DNA of 64,000 nucleotides. Source: Paenibacillus sp. 1781tsa1. GTDB taxonomy: Bacteria; Bacillota; Bacilli; Paenibacillales; Paenibacillaceae. This document shows, piece after piece, positions 52,904-60,819 of the stretch (position 1 is the stretch's first letter; each line of letters opens with the position of its first letter). Under the pieces are notes generated by a model. It worked only from the letters and a program-made list of their open reading frames with translations. It was not told where the DNA came from and searched no databases. A program made the position numbers and the translations under genes. Location: the NCBI RefSeq assembly GCF_024159265.1, contig NZ_JAMYWY010000001.1:2108001-2172000 (forward strand), read 5' to 3'.

Positions 52904-53440
52904 CTAAACAGAGGTACGCGCTTTTTGTCTTGTTTCAATTAATTTAAACACGGCATCCACATCGAGTGAGAACATAATGCTCTCGCTCGTTATCGGCTGG
53001 AAGTGGAATTCCAGCTTTTCTTTTCCGAATTGCTTCTCCAGCTCCATCCACTGCTCTGTTGACAATAATAAAAATGCCAACGTGTCACTGCCCAGGGACT
53101 CCATAAACCATCGAATCTGATATTGGGGAGCGATCATCTCTTCCATAGCCCGAACGGCACTATCCCGATCGGTCCGATCATCGGCGAACGGAATCGTCAG
53201 TGTACGCTCGTCCGAACTTAACACGATATCGACGCCCCTTGGTTTGTCGATTTGGATAATTTTACACTGGATTTGGTGAGGTTCCGGCAGTTGACCGTTA
53301 AAGTAATGGATGATATCTCCCTCGTCTTCTCTCCAATCAATCCAGATTAACGACTCGTACTCGAAAAACTGTTCCAAGATGTCTTCATCGGACGAATGTT
53401 TCAAGACATGGATAATCGGTTGAAGCGTACTCATTGTCAT
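52904..53440 (-). CDS. acidic soluble protein of unknown function
   Basis: 178 residues, ATG at 53440 (or 53434) behind AAGGGATGGG. No signal or membrane segment. It is acidic and Trp-rich in the first half (EYESLIWIDWREDEGDIIHYF), with predicted alternating strands and helices (LSSDERTLTIPFADDRTDRD; SLGSDTLAFLLLSTEQWMELEKQ). The size, acidity and isolated position recall small SMI1/immunity-like or stress proteins, but no signature of these is present, so I assign no function. It is convergent with the giant GH43 gene. Confidence 0.65.
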   Translation of the reverse strand: MTMSTLQPIIHVLKHSSDEDILEQFFEYESLIWIDWREDEGDIIHYFNGQLPEPHQIQCKIIQIDKPRGVDIVLSSDERTLTIPFADDRTDRDSAVRAMEEMIAPQYQIRWFMESLGSDTLAFLLLSTEQWMELEKQFGKEKLEFHFQPITSESIMFSLDVDAVFKLIETRQKARTSV

Positions 53441-53640
53441 CCCATCCCTTATATAAAGTTGATATATACTCTATATTATCCTACAAGATGATCAGTTCTG
53501 AATAGGGCAACAGACACACTGCCTTTCGGAAATGGAACTATTCTCATCATTCAATTCGATGTTATGATAATGCAAAGTTGTCTTTTAATTTTTTTTCAAA
53601 AATAGAAACATTTTAATTATACATATGGAGGTAATACAGT

Positions 53641-53778
53641 TTGAGTATTCACTACTATTTCAGTTGGTTTAATGATTTTTTTCCAGAGAAGCTGGTCAAA
53701 CGTTTGCAAGAGGATATTACAGATAGAAGAGTTAAAGCTGTAAATCTAAACAACCCGGTAAACACAAGGCTATCCTAG
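53641..53778 (+). pseudogene. 5' fragment of a type 1 glutamine amidotransferase-like (peptidase S51-type) gene
   Basis: A TTG start behind a strong GGAGGTAA opens 45 codons. The first ~30 residues (LSIHYYFSWFNDFFPEKLVK, then RLQEDITDR) look like the N-terminus of the Firmicute type 1 GATase-like/S51 proteins, which are normally about 200 or more residues. After DRRVKAVN the frame runs into a terminator-like repeat and stops. No further pieces of the gene are visible. The family match is from memory of the N-terminal pattern and is moderate; the truncation itself is plain. Confidence 0.5.
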
Positions 53779-53796
53779 TGTTTGTCGGGTTATTTC
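53752..53796 (+). terminator. terminator-like hairpin, relative of the tRNA-Ala terminator
   Basis: AACCCGGTAAACAC and GTGTTTGTCGGGTT form the stem, then TATTTC. It matches the hairpin at 38581 in both arms and in the AAACACAAGG stretch, and it overlaps the end of the truncated gene. Confidence 0.7.
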
Positions 53797-53827
53797 TAAC
53801 TCATAGATGTGTTCTTGGAAACTAATC

Positions 53828-53840
53828 TGAAAGCGCTTCA
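53828..53840. promoter_or_regulatory. cre-like sequence
   Basis: TGAAAGCGCTTCA is a cre palindrome with one base missing from the right arm. It lies 172 bp before the alpha/beta-hydrolase start. The affinity for CcpA would be reduced; this is tentative. No other feature is seen in 53800-53999 besides a GA-rich leader. Confidence 0.35.
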
Positions 53841-53999
53841 TTTTTGTGTAGACAAGAGAGCATATCAGATGGTATATTGTTTCTGTAAGAAACAATATTA
53901 TTTTTGTTGAGAACTATATTATACGTGTCCTTGTTAAGGACGAAAGAAAATGATCTCTCGGAGCTTAAGCTTGGACACTACAAAAAGGACGGGGAAAAG

Positions 54000-54809
54000 A
54001 TGACTAAAATCGAGACAACAATTCAATCCTTTGACGGCACACAGCTTTATTTCAGCAAGGATACAGTGGAAAATGCCAAAGCCGCTGTCGTTATTGTACA
54101 CGGATTAGCGGAACATACCGGTCGTTATGACTATGTGACAGAGAAGCTGCTTCAGCGCGGGTTTAACGTATATCGATTCGATCATCGCGGTCATGCCAGA
54201 TCGGAAGGACAACGTACGTTCTACAATGATTTTCACCAGATCATAGAGGATGTCAACGTTGTGGTAGAGACTGCTTTGCAAGAAAGCGGCAATCTTCCGC
54301 TGTTTGTTATCGGACATAGTATGGGCGGCTTCGCAACCTCGTCCTTTGGAACGAAATATCCAGGCAAGGTCAAAGGCATCGTGTTATCCGGAGCTCTCAC
54401 TCGGTACAATACAAAAGTTGCCGGAGAATTACCTATGGATCTGCCTACAGGCACGTATTTCCCGAATGAGCTGGGCAGTGGCGTATGTAGTGATCCCGCA
54501 GTTGTATCCGCTTACGCGAATGACCCGCTGGTAGAAAAACAGATTTCTGTAGATCTATTTAACTCTCTGGGAAATGGCATAACATGGCTGAAGGAGAACG
54601 CTGAGCAGTTTATAGATCCCGTACTTGTTCTGCATGGGGCGAACGATGGGTTGGTCAGTGAACAGGATTCTCGTGATTTTTACGGAGATATTGCTTCAAC
54701 CGATAAAACACTTAAAATTTATGCTCATCTGATGCATGAGATATTTAATGAACCAACCCGTGATGACGTTATTGAAGAAGCGATTACATGGATTGAAAAA
54801 CGGATCTGA
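54000..54809 (+). CDS. alpha/beta hydrolase (monoacylglycerol lipase/lysophospholipase type)
   Basis: 269 residues from the ATG at 54000, preceded by GGACGGGGAAAAG, a modest site; the frame is open back to 53904 without a better start. Hydrolase_4 layout: VVIVHGLAEHTGRYD (oxyanion loop), YRFDHRGHARSEGQ, nucleophile Ser in VIGHSMGGFATS, catalytic Asp in VLHGANDGLVSEQDS and His in AHLMHEIFNE. No signal peptide, so cytosolic. It probably hydrolyses monoacylglycerols or similar esters. The MarR gene follows 47 nt later on the same strand and may control it. Confidence 0.88.
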   Translation: MTKIETTIQSFDGTQLYFSKDTVENAKAAVVIVHGLAEHTGRYDYVTEKLLQRGFNVYRFDHRGHARSEGQRTFYNDFHQIIEDVNVVVETALQESGNLPLFVIGHSMGGFATSSFGTKYPGKVKGIVLSGALTRYNTKVAGELPMDLPTGTYFPNELGSGVCSDPAVVSAYANDPLVEKQISVDLFNSLGNGITWLKENAEQFIDPVLVLHGANDGLVSEQDSRDFYGDIASTDKTLKIYAHLMHEIFNEPTRDDVIEEAITWIEKRI

Positions 54810-54856
54810 TTTCAGTAGAGTAAGAGAGAGAATCTGAATGATGAAAGGGATTACTC

Positions 54857-55384
54857 ATGAAATTAGATTGGATGGGCGACCATCGGGAACTGATTGAGAA
54901 AATTATCAAATACGGTAATGCGTACTCGAACACTTACAAGTTGCAGCGAAGTTATGGTACAGACATGATGTTCTCGGCTTCACAGATTCAGACGCTGGAA
55001 TACATTCTGGAAGCCGAGGACAAGGAAGAGAAGATGTCGGAGATGGCCGCACGCTTGGGCGTAAGCCGCAGTACATTTTCCAAGAACGTGAAGAATCTGA
55101 CGGAAAAAGGGCTGCTCGAAAAATTTCATTTAAGCGGTAACCGTAAAGACATATACATCAAACCTTCGGAGAAAGGTCGCGAGGTATATGTGAAGTATAC
55201 CGAATTTGTAAGGGAACTTTGCTTTGATGAGATTTTCAAGTATGCAGATCAGATTTCAGAAGCGGATAAGCAGAACTTTGTTCGCATCATGGATCTGTTT
55301 GCCGACGTGCTTGTCTGGTATGGTGAAAAAGAACAGGAAGCGCGTAAATTAATCAGAATTGATTCCGATTTGGGCAGAGACTAG
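54857..55384 (+). CDS. MarR-family transcriptional regulator
   Basis: 175 residues. Winged helix with MAARLGVSRSTFSKNVKNLTEKGLLEKFH, wing NRKDIYIKPSEKG, and N- and C-terminal dimerisation helices. The N-terminal extension (MKLDWMGDHRELIEKIIKYGNAY) is common in longer MarR members. AAAGGGA precedes the ATG. Presumed regulator of the co-directional hydrolase gene; no operator is obvious. Confidence 0.87.
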   Translation: MKLDWMGDHRELIEKIIKYGNAYSNTYKLQRSYGTDMMFSASQIQTLEYILEAEDKEEKMSEMAARLGVSRSTFSKNVKNLTEKGLLEKFHLSGNRKDIYIKPSEKGREVYVKYTEFVRELCFDEIFKYADQISEADKQNFVRIMDLFADVLVWYGEKEQEARKLIRIDSDLGRD

Positions 55385-55396
55385 TTCAACACCATT

Positions 55397-55446
55397 AAAG
55401 AGATTTTCCTCAAGGCTGTCTGTGGCCTGAAAGGGAAATTCCTTTT
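55397..55446 (+). terminator. terminator after the MarR gene
   Basis: Nested stems (AGAGATTTTCC against GGAAATTCCTT; AGGC against GCCT) and TTTTT. Imperfect. Confidence 0.55.
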
Positions 55447-55576
55447 TGATTCCTCTGAAACACGAATTTTGAAATTAAGGCGTCAGCCCATTCCCTCCGC
55501 GAATGCCCTTCATACAGTATAAAGTGCTTGATGCACCAGAGGCTGTAGGACAATTATTCAGCAGGGAGTGGGATGT

Positions 55577-56959
55577 GTGAAATCATCAACAAAGCTTACC
55601 GGACGGGTTATATACAAAGGTGATCCAGGATATGAAGCGGCACGCAAGAACTGGGACCCGCATACCGACAGATATCCCAAAGTTTTTGTTTTTGCTCAAA
55701 AGACAAAAGATGTCTCCAACGCTATCCGTTGGGCTCGTGAAAACAATGTTCCGATCCGGCCGCGGAGTGGCAGACATGCGCTTGAAGTGAATCTTTCACA
55801 GGTTAACGGGGGAATTGTGATTGATGTGAGCGATCTGAATTCCATCAAGCTTGATAAAAAAAATGGAACGGTTGTTGTTGGAACAGGAAACCGCGTGGGA
55901 AGAATTGCGAATACCCTTGCCAAGCAAGGTTTCATAGCGCCTTTTGGTGATAGCCCTACTGTAGGGATCGGTGGAATTACATTAGGTGGGGGAATTGGAC
56001 CTCTCCAACGTACCATTGGTCTCATTAGTGATAACCTGCTTGAGGTAGAGATGGTGGACGCCAAGGGAAAAGTGATTCGGGCTAATAAACATCATAATGC
56101 AGATCTCTTTTGGGCATCCCGGGGAGGGGGCGGTGGTAACTTCGGAGTGTACACCCGCTACAAGTTCAAAGTGCGCCGTGCTCCAGCGAAAGCGACAGTA
56201 TTTAAAATCACCTGGCCATGGGCTCAATTCGAGAAGGTACTCAAAGTGTGGCAGCATTGGGCTCCCTCTGTTGATACGAGACTGGGCAGCGAGTTGTCCA
56301 TCGGACCGAAAAAGGGTGGTAACGTTATGATGGAGGGACTGTTCTTAGGCTCTAAAACAGAGGCCCTCCGATTATTGCAGCCAATGACTAGTGTCGGCAC
56401 GCCGACGAGCTCCATCGTTCGTTTGTTACCATACACAGAAGTTGTGAAGTTCTTATTGCTGCCCGACCCGATTGAAACGCAAAGGTACAGTAACCAGTTC
56501 TCATCCGGTTTTGGACGAAAACCATTTCCCGATAAAGCCATCAAATCGATGCGCGCATTTTTGGAGAACTTGGAAGAGGGACCAGGCGGGTTCTATTTCC
56601 TCAACTGGGGCGGAGCAGTAAGTCGCAAATCGCCTAGATCAACCGCCTTCTTCTGGCGGAAAGAGAAGTTCTATGTGGAATGGACCAGTACGTGGCTCAA
56701 ACCATCCCATGCCGCCAAAAATATCGCACTCGCTCGTAATACTCGCAAGAAATTGCAACCATACATTGTGGGTTCCTATATCAACGTTCCAGACCAAGGG
56801 ATCAAAAATTCCGGTCCAGTGTACTATGGAGCCAACTATGCCAGACTGCGGAGAGTCAAAGCCAAGTATGATCCGAAAAATGTGTTTAACAATCCGCAAA
56901 GTATCACTCCCGCCCGGAGAGTACAATCCATATTCACTTGTTCAATGTCTGATCAATGA
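55577..56959 (+). CDS. FAD-linked oxidoreductase (berberine-bridge-like, CotQ/YgaK type)
   Basis: 460 residues from the GTG at 55577, 9 nt after GGGAG; a GTG at 55568 overlaps that site. FAD_binding_4 domain: PIRPRSGRHALEV carries the His that links FAD covalently, then VVGTGNRVGRIA and PTVGIGGITLGGGIGPLQR. The Cys of the second flavin linkage in true berberine-bridge enzymes is replaced (FGDSPTVG), so mono-covalent flavin is expected. C-terminal BBE motif YGANYARLRRVKAKYDPKNVFNNPQSI. Substrate unknown; Bacillus relatives include a spore-coat protein. Monocistronic. Confidence 0.87.
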   Translation: MKSSTKLTGRVIYKGDPGYEAARKNWDPHTDRYPKVFVFAQKTKDVSNAIRWARENNVPIRPRSGRHALEVNLSQVNGGIVIDVSDLNSIKLDKKNGTVVVGTGNRVGRIANTLAKQGFIAPFGDSPTVGIGGITLGGGIGPLQRTIGLISDNLLEVEMVDAKGKVIRANKHHNADLFWASRGGGGGNFGVYTRYKFKVRRAPAKATVFKITWPWAQFEKVLKVWQHWAPSVDTRLGSELSIGPKKGGNVMMEGLFLGSKTEALRLLQPMTSVGTPTSSIVRLLPYTEVVKFLLLPDPIETQRYSNQFSSGFGRKPFPDKAIKSMRAFLENLEEGPGGFYFLNWGGAVSRKSPRSTAFFWRKEKFYVEWTSTWLKPSHAAKNIALARNTRKKLQPYIVGSYINVPDQGIKNSGPVYYGANYARLRRVKAKYDPKNVFNNPQSITPARRVQSIFTCSMSDQ

Positions 56960-56962
56960 GTG

Positions 56963-56992
56963 AAAAAACACGCCTTAATTGGCGTGTTTTTT
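56963..56992 (+). terminator. terminator of the FAD oxidoreductase gene
   Basis: AAAAAACACGCC, TTAATT, GGCGTGTTTTTT: a perfect 12-bp stem. Confidence 0.92.
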
Positions 56993-57061
56993 GGTATGTA
57001 AAGTATAAATGCCAAAACTAGAAATGAAAATAACCCGTGAAGAAGCGCGAACAACGAACGA

Positions 57062-57092
57062 AAAAAACGCCCTCGGTCATATGACCAAGAGC
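57062..57092 (-). terminator. terminator of the monooxygenase gene (minus strand)
   Basis: On the minus strand GC-CTTGGTC-ATAT-GACCGAG-GC is followed by GTTTTTTT. Confidence 0.75.
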
Positions 57093-57134
57093 AGTTTCTT
57101 CACATGTCAACTACGCATGTCAGTTATTGGGCAA

Positions 57135-57431
57135 TTAAACGTTAACTTTTTCTCCCGCAAATACTTCCACGTTCATTGGAGCGGCCATAAAAGCTGCTGC
57201 TTGTTGAACAAAAGCCTGGAAATGTGAGCTTGTGTTGTGGGCAGCTGTAGCAGCTTCGTCTTTCCACAGTTCGATCATCGTGTATTGTTGTTCGTGTTCT
57301 GTACTTTTTGCCAGATCGTAGCTGATGTTACCTTCTTCTTGACGTGTAGCTGTGATCAGTTCTTTAGCTGCAGCCAGAAAAGCTTGTTCTTGAGCCGCTT
57401 GAATTTGCAGATGTGCGTGAATGATAATCAT
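57135..57431 (-). CDS. antibiotic-biosynthesis monooxygenase (ABM) family protein
   Basis: 98 residues, ATG at 57431 with TGGAGG 9 nt upstream. Ferredoxin-like ABM fold: MIIIHAHLQIQAAQEQAFLA, EEGNISYDLAKSTEHEQQYTMIELWKDEAA, HNTSSHFQAFV. The Asn/His/Trp pattern fits YcnE/YgiN-like quinol monooxygenases; there is no evidence for heme degradation (no IsdG triad). Dimeric cytosolic enzyme of unknown substrate. It is 94 nt downstream of the nitroreductase start side neighbour (57526) and may respond to the same quinone or electrophile stress, though it has its own ribosome site and terminator. Confidence 0.82.
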   Translation of the reverse strand: MIIIHAHLQIQAAQEQAFLAAAKELITATRQEEGNISYDLAKSTEHEQQYTMIELWKDEAATAAHNTSSHFQAFVQQAAAFMAAPMNVEVFAGEKVNV

Positions 57432-57525
57432 AATAGTTAACCTCCAGAGTGTGTTTGAGATTTGTTAGTAATATAAACCTATTGGAACAATATAATCATG
57501 ACTTACAGGGAAAAAGCCCCTGATA

Positions 57526-58176
57526 TTATGCCCAAGTAGTGATGGTTTCTACTGGCAGACGATAAGAAGGGTGACCTTCTTTGGCGGATTTACCAATAGA
57601 GATCAACATAACAGGTTGATAACGCTCTTTGTCCATGCCGAATGTTTCTGCAATTTGATCTTTCTCGTAACCACCAATTGGGTTGGTGTCATAACCATGA
57701 GCACGTGCAGCAAGCATCAATTGCATGGAAGCAAGACCCGCATCAATCAGGTTAACATCACGAAGATCGGAAGCAGCCATCTTTTCGTAATAAGGCATTA
57801 CAGTTTTGAGCTGCATATCCTTAATGTCTTGTGGCATGTAACCAAGTTCTACAGCTTTACCAAAAATCTCATCCATATATTCAACGTTGTTCATATCAAT
57901 GAATACGCCAATAACAGCAGCAGAAGTCAGGACCTGATTTTGATTGAATCTTGCAAGAGGCGCAAGCTTTTCTTTGCCTTCAGCTGTATCTACAACCAGA
58001 AAACGCCAAGGCTGCAAATTGATCGAAGATGGTGCACGGGAAGCTTCTGACAGAATTTCAGTCATTTCTTCACGGCTGATTTTTACTTCAGGATCGTAAA
58101 GTTTAACAGAACGACGACCGTAGGTAATTTCGTTAAAATCATTTGTTTTTTGGAATTTGCTTTGAATTGTACTCAT
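57526..58176 (-). CDS. NAD(P)H nitroreductase (YdgI-like)
   Basis: 216 residues. Nitroreductase/FMN fold: RRSVKLYDPEVKISREEM (FMN phosphate), EASRAPSSINLQPWRFLVV, VNLIDAGLASMQLMLAARAHGYDTNPIGGY (FMN isoalloxazine loop) and a C-terminal basic LISIGKSAKEGHPSYRLP. It reduces quinones or nitro compounds with NAD(P)H. It is 26 nt downstream of the MarR gene 58203-58622, the Bacillus ydgJ-ydgI arrangement, under the operator at 58735. Confidence 0.9.
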   Translation of the reverse strand: MSTIQSKFQKTNDFNEITYGRRSVKLYDPEVKISREEMTEILSEASRAPSSINLQPWRFLVVDTAEGKEKLAPLARFNQNQVLTSAAVIGVFIDMNNVEYMDEIFGKAVELGYMPQDIKDMQLKTVMPYYEKMAASDLRDVNLIDAGLASMQLMLAARAHGYDTNPIGGYEKDQIAETFGMDKERYQPVMLISIGKSAKEGHPSYRLPVETITTWA

Positions 58177-58202
58177 GAATGGATCTCTCCTCTATATATG
58201 GG

Positions 58203-58622
58203 TTAAAAATTGTTCTGCATACGTTCCAGAAAATCGGCGAGAGCTTGAACTTCATCTTCACTGAAATCTTGCAAAATCTGGTTGATGAAATTCGTCTTCT
58301 CTGCTTTGTAACCTTCAATCTGCTTTCGACCGTGGTCGGTGAGACGAACAAAAGTTACCCGATTATCTTCGGGGTTTTTACGTCTTGTTACCATCAGGTC
58401 TGCCTCAAGCTGTTTCAAGTGGCGTGTAATCGCAGCACTATCAATGTTAATGATTTTCTGCAGCATGGACTGGTTGATCTCATCGACCTGATCCAGTTCA
58501 TGGAGAATTTCAAAGCGTGAGGAACTGATACCTGTACAGCGTTCGAACTTGGGACTGATTTTGTTGCCCAGCACGTTCAGCAGGTTGATGATCTGTTCTT
58601 CTTTGGAAACAATACGTGTCAT
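58203..58622 (-). CDS. MarR-family repressor (YdgJ-like)
   Basis: 139 residues from the ATG at 58622, with GGGAGGT 6-7 nt upstream; the longer frame to 58658 is not supported. Winged helix MLQKIINIDSAAITRHLKQLEADLMVTRRK, wing NPEDNRVTFVRLTDHG, flanked by dimerisation helices. Cotranscribed with the nitroreductase gene. Three palindromes in its promoter region make autorepression likely. No cysteine in the redox-sensing position is obvious except in FERCTGISS, which is worth testing. Confidence 0.88.
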   Translation of the reverse strand: MTRIVSKEEQIINLLNVLGNKISPKFERCTGISSSRFEILHELDQVDEINQSMLQKIINIDSAAITRHLKQLEADLMVTRRKNPEDNRVTFVRLTDHGRKQIEGYKAEKTNFINQILQDFSEDEVQALADFLERMQNNF

Positions 58623-58734
58623 GACTAGACCTCCCGGGTGAATCTGAATCATGAACAACGGCGTATGTTAACCAATAAATGATGTTCCAGTATACAATGC
58701 CATTGCCTAATGATTATTTGGATGCTCTCGATCA

Positions 58735-58777
58735 TTGATGTATCAATAGTTGATGCCTCAATCATTGATGGCTCAAT
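58735..58777. promoter_or_regulatory. triple palindromic operator upstream of MarR-nitroreductase operon
   Basis: Three 15-bp units in tandem: TTGATGTATCAAT (58735), TTGATGCCTCAAT (58750), TTGATGGCTCAAT (58765), each a TTGA-N4-TCAA palindrome. A weaker fourth unit (TTAATATATCA) follows. They lie about 113-155 bp upstream of the repressor ATG at 58622. Equal spacing indicates cooperative binding of several dimers on nearly one helix face. Confidence 0.7.
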
Positions 58778-58915
58778 TAATATATCATGCCTTTTAGGAT
58801 TTTGCAACAGGTTCAGAAAAAGAGGATGATTATACCTGTATTACCCCGGTACATAAGCATTGTCGTCTGTATAGGATGTCCATCTGCATGAATTTCTATC
58901 GATGGGTTGAGTTAT

Positions 58916-58930
58916 TGAGAATTATTATCA
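58916..58930 (+). promoter_or_regulatory. Fur box upstream of the AraC-type regulator
   Basis: TGAGAATTATTATCA agrees with the Gram-positive 7-1-7 Fur consensus TGATAATNATTATCA at all but one position. It lies 180 bp before the gene at 59110. The rest of 58778-59109 is AT-rich with no further recognised signal. Confidence 0.75.
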
Positions 58931-59109
58931 ATTGATCTATAATAAGAGGAAATGGCAATCGGAGTTTAAGTACAGAAGATATGAATTTGAATGATTACAT
59001 CAAGCTGTGGAATCACTGGATACGACCACAAACATATTACTGAAAGCAAAATAATAGAGCTTAGTCAGGCGATTACAGTCTTCGGTCCGACAAGAGAAGG
59101 GACGTCAGC

Positions 59110-60711
59110 ATGAAAGAAAATGATTGGGTGCAACGACTGGAGCAACTATATTTCACTGCTGTCCACATCTGCTATTACACCTGCAATTCGGGGACTCTCA
59201 GCCGCAGGGTCTGGAGGAGGTACGCCATTTGCAGGGTTATCGCTGGCAAGGGATCTTTGACTATGGATGAAGTTGTACATACGGTGTCCCAAGACGATTG
59301 GATTTTGTTGAAACCAGGAATGCATGTGGAGTTTCAGACAGATGTGGAAGCCCCTGTCCGATATCAGATCATTTTATTTTCCTGTGTGACACTTACCCGG
59401 AGTCGAAATGCTTGGCATAGCGGTGCGGTTGATTTTCCTGTTAAAGGCAAGCTTAACATTTCTTCCAACGCACCTGATATTCGGGAGATCATGGATACCC
59501 TGGTACGTGGAAAAGACTCTTTCACGAGTCTGGAAAAGACGCGCAGGAAACATCTTTTGCATCAGTTGTTGATCCAGCTAATGATGCATGTGAATGAAGC
59601 AGCTCCCCCTTTAGCGGGGATGGATCGGGCACTTGAATACATGACGCATCAGTATATGAAAGACATTCGAATCGATCAGATGGCCCGCATGGCAGGGCTA
59701 AGTGTGAATCATTTTATAAGAACATTCAAACGGCAATTAAATATGACTCCGATCGAATACATCCTGAAACAACGTATGGCGAAGGCCAAGCAGCTGTTGT
59801 TTTCTTCAGACAAAATCAAGGAAATTGCGGAGCAGGTGGGCTATAGGGATGAGCACTATTTCAGCAGAGTCTTCAAGAAAAACGAAGGTGTCGCCCCGAC
59901 ATTGTATATGAAAAATAAAGTGAGTCGCATTGCCACATTGTATTACGGGTTGGATGACTACGTAATAACGCTTGGTATGACGCCAGTGTCCGCACTATCT
60001 TATGGTCAGAGAGTGGCTCGACATGTTGCTGTTCCTGCGCTTCAAGCACACAGTCATCAGGGACTTATCCTGGACAGCTTCAATCAGAACTATGACGGGT
60101 TGAGGCGCGTCCAACCGGATCTGATCATTACAAGTGATCGTTTGGAGCCGAATGAATCCCTGCATCATATCGCACCCACCGCTATGCTGGAGCATACCAA
60201 CCATTGTGGTGAAAGACTTCTGTATATGGCGGACATTATGGGACGTACCGAACAGGCTGTACAGTGGATTGAACAACATGCGAACCTGAGTCAGGTGCTT
60301 CGAAGACGAATTCAATCGAGATGGGGGAAACAGAGTGCCATGTTCATCCGGGTGACTTCTCATTTCTACCGAATGTATGGATTGAATAACCAGACAGGGG
60401 CCCTATTGTATGATGATCTGGGATTTTACTTGCCTCGTGATTTTCCGGAACAACAGTGGGCTGTAGAGAGTAAAGTTAGCGATTTGCAGTTATATGACGC
60501 AGATCATGTGTTTGTAATGGTCGATCCCACAGAAGAGGCACGTGCTCAACTGAGGCAATTACAGCAATCCAGTGCATGGTTGGCATTAAAGGCTGTTCAA
60601 GAAAGCCATGTCTATAATGCAGGAGATATTTTCTTCAAGACGCTGGGTCCAACCGGACGCATGTGGGCTATGCGATATGTAGCAGAGCAACTTGGGATTA
60701 CCTTACGGTGA
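59110..60711 (+). CDS. AraC regulator fused to a siderophore-binding-protein domain (Btr-like)
   Basis: 533 residues, ATG 7 nt after AGAAGGGAC. An N-terminal cupin-like part (1-150) is followed by an AraC DNA-binding domain (about 175-275; MARMAGLSVNHFIRTFKRQLNMTPIEYI, IAEQVGYRDEHYFSRVFKKNEGVAP). The C-terminal half (about 280-533) is a type III periplasmic-binding-protein fold without a signal peptide (VQPDLIITSDRLEPNES, LLYDDLGFYLPRD). Bacillus Btr, which activates bacillibactin uptake upon ligand binding, has this layout. A Fur box precedes it, and a Fur-boxed binding lipoprotein follows. The ligand is probably a ferri-siderophore in the cytosol. Confidence 0.88.
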   Translation: MKENDWVQRLEQLYFTAVHICYYTCNSGTLSRRVWRRYAICRVIAGKGSLTMDEVVHTVSQDDWILLKPGMHVEFQTDVEAPVRYQIILFSCVTLTRSRNAWHSGAVDFPVKGKLNISSNAPDIREIMDTLVRGKDSFTSLEKTRRKHLLHQLLIQLMMHVNEAAPPLAGMDRALEYMTHQYMKDIRIDQMARMAGLSVNHFIRTFKRQLNMTPIEYILKQRMAKAKQLLFSSDKIKEIAEQVGYRDEHYFSRVFKKNEGVAPTLYMKNKVSRIATLYYGLDDYVITLGMTPVSALSYGQRVARHVAVPALQAHSHQGLILDSFNQNYDGLRRVQPDLIITSDRLEPNESLHHIAPTAMLEHTNHCGERLLYMADIMGRTEQAVQWIEQHANLSQVLRRRIQSRWGKQSAMFIRVTSHFYRMYGLNNQTGALLYDDLGFYLPRDFPEQQWAVESKVSDLQLYDADHVFVMVDPTEEARAQLRQLQQSSAWLALKAVQESHVYNAGDIFFKTLGPTGRMWAMRYVAEQLGITLR

Positions 60712-60774
60712 TATTATGCAAGAGAAGAGAGTGGAATAATCCATGGTAAGCCTGTTCGCTTTTCCCTACTATAG

Positions 60775-60789
60775 TGATAATGATTATTA
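60775..60789 (+). promoter_or_regulatory. Fur box upstream of the siderophore-binding lipoprotein
   Basis: TGATAATGATTATTA agrees with TGATAATNATTATCA at all but one position. It is 30 bp before the start codon at 60820, so bound Fur would block the promoter. Confidence 0.8.
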
Positions 60790-60819
60790 TTATTACATAG
60801 TAGAGGGGATTTACTACAA

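Noticed and set aside
58735-58777. Short regular repeats considered as a CRISPR array
   Set aside because: The unit is only 15 bp, contains no spacer, and is a palindromic operator in front of a MarR gene.
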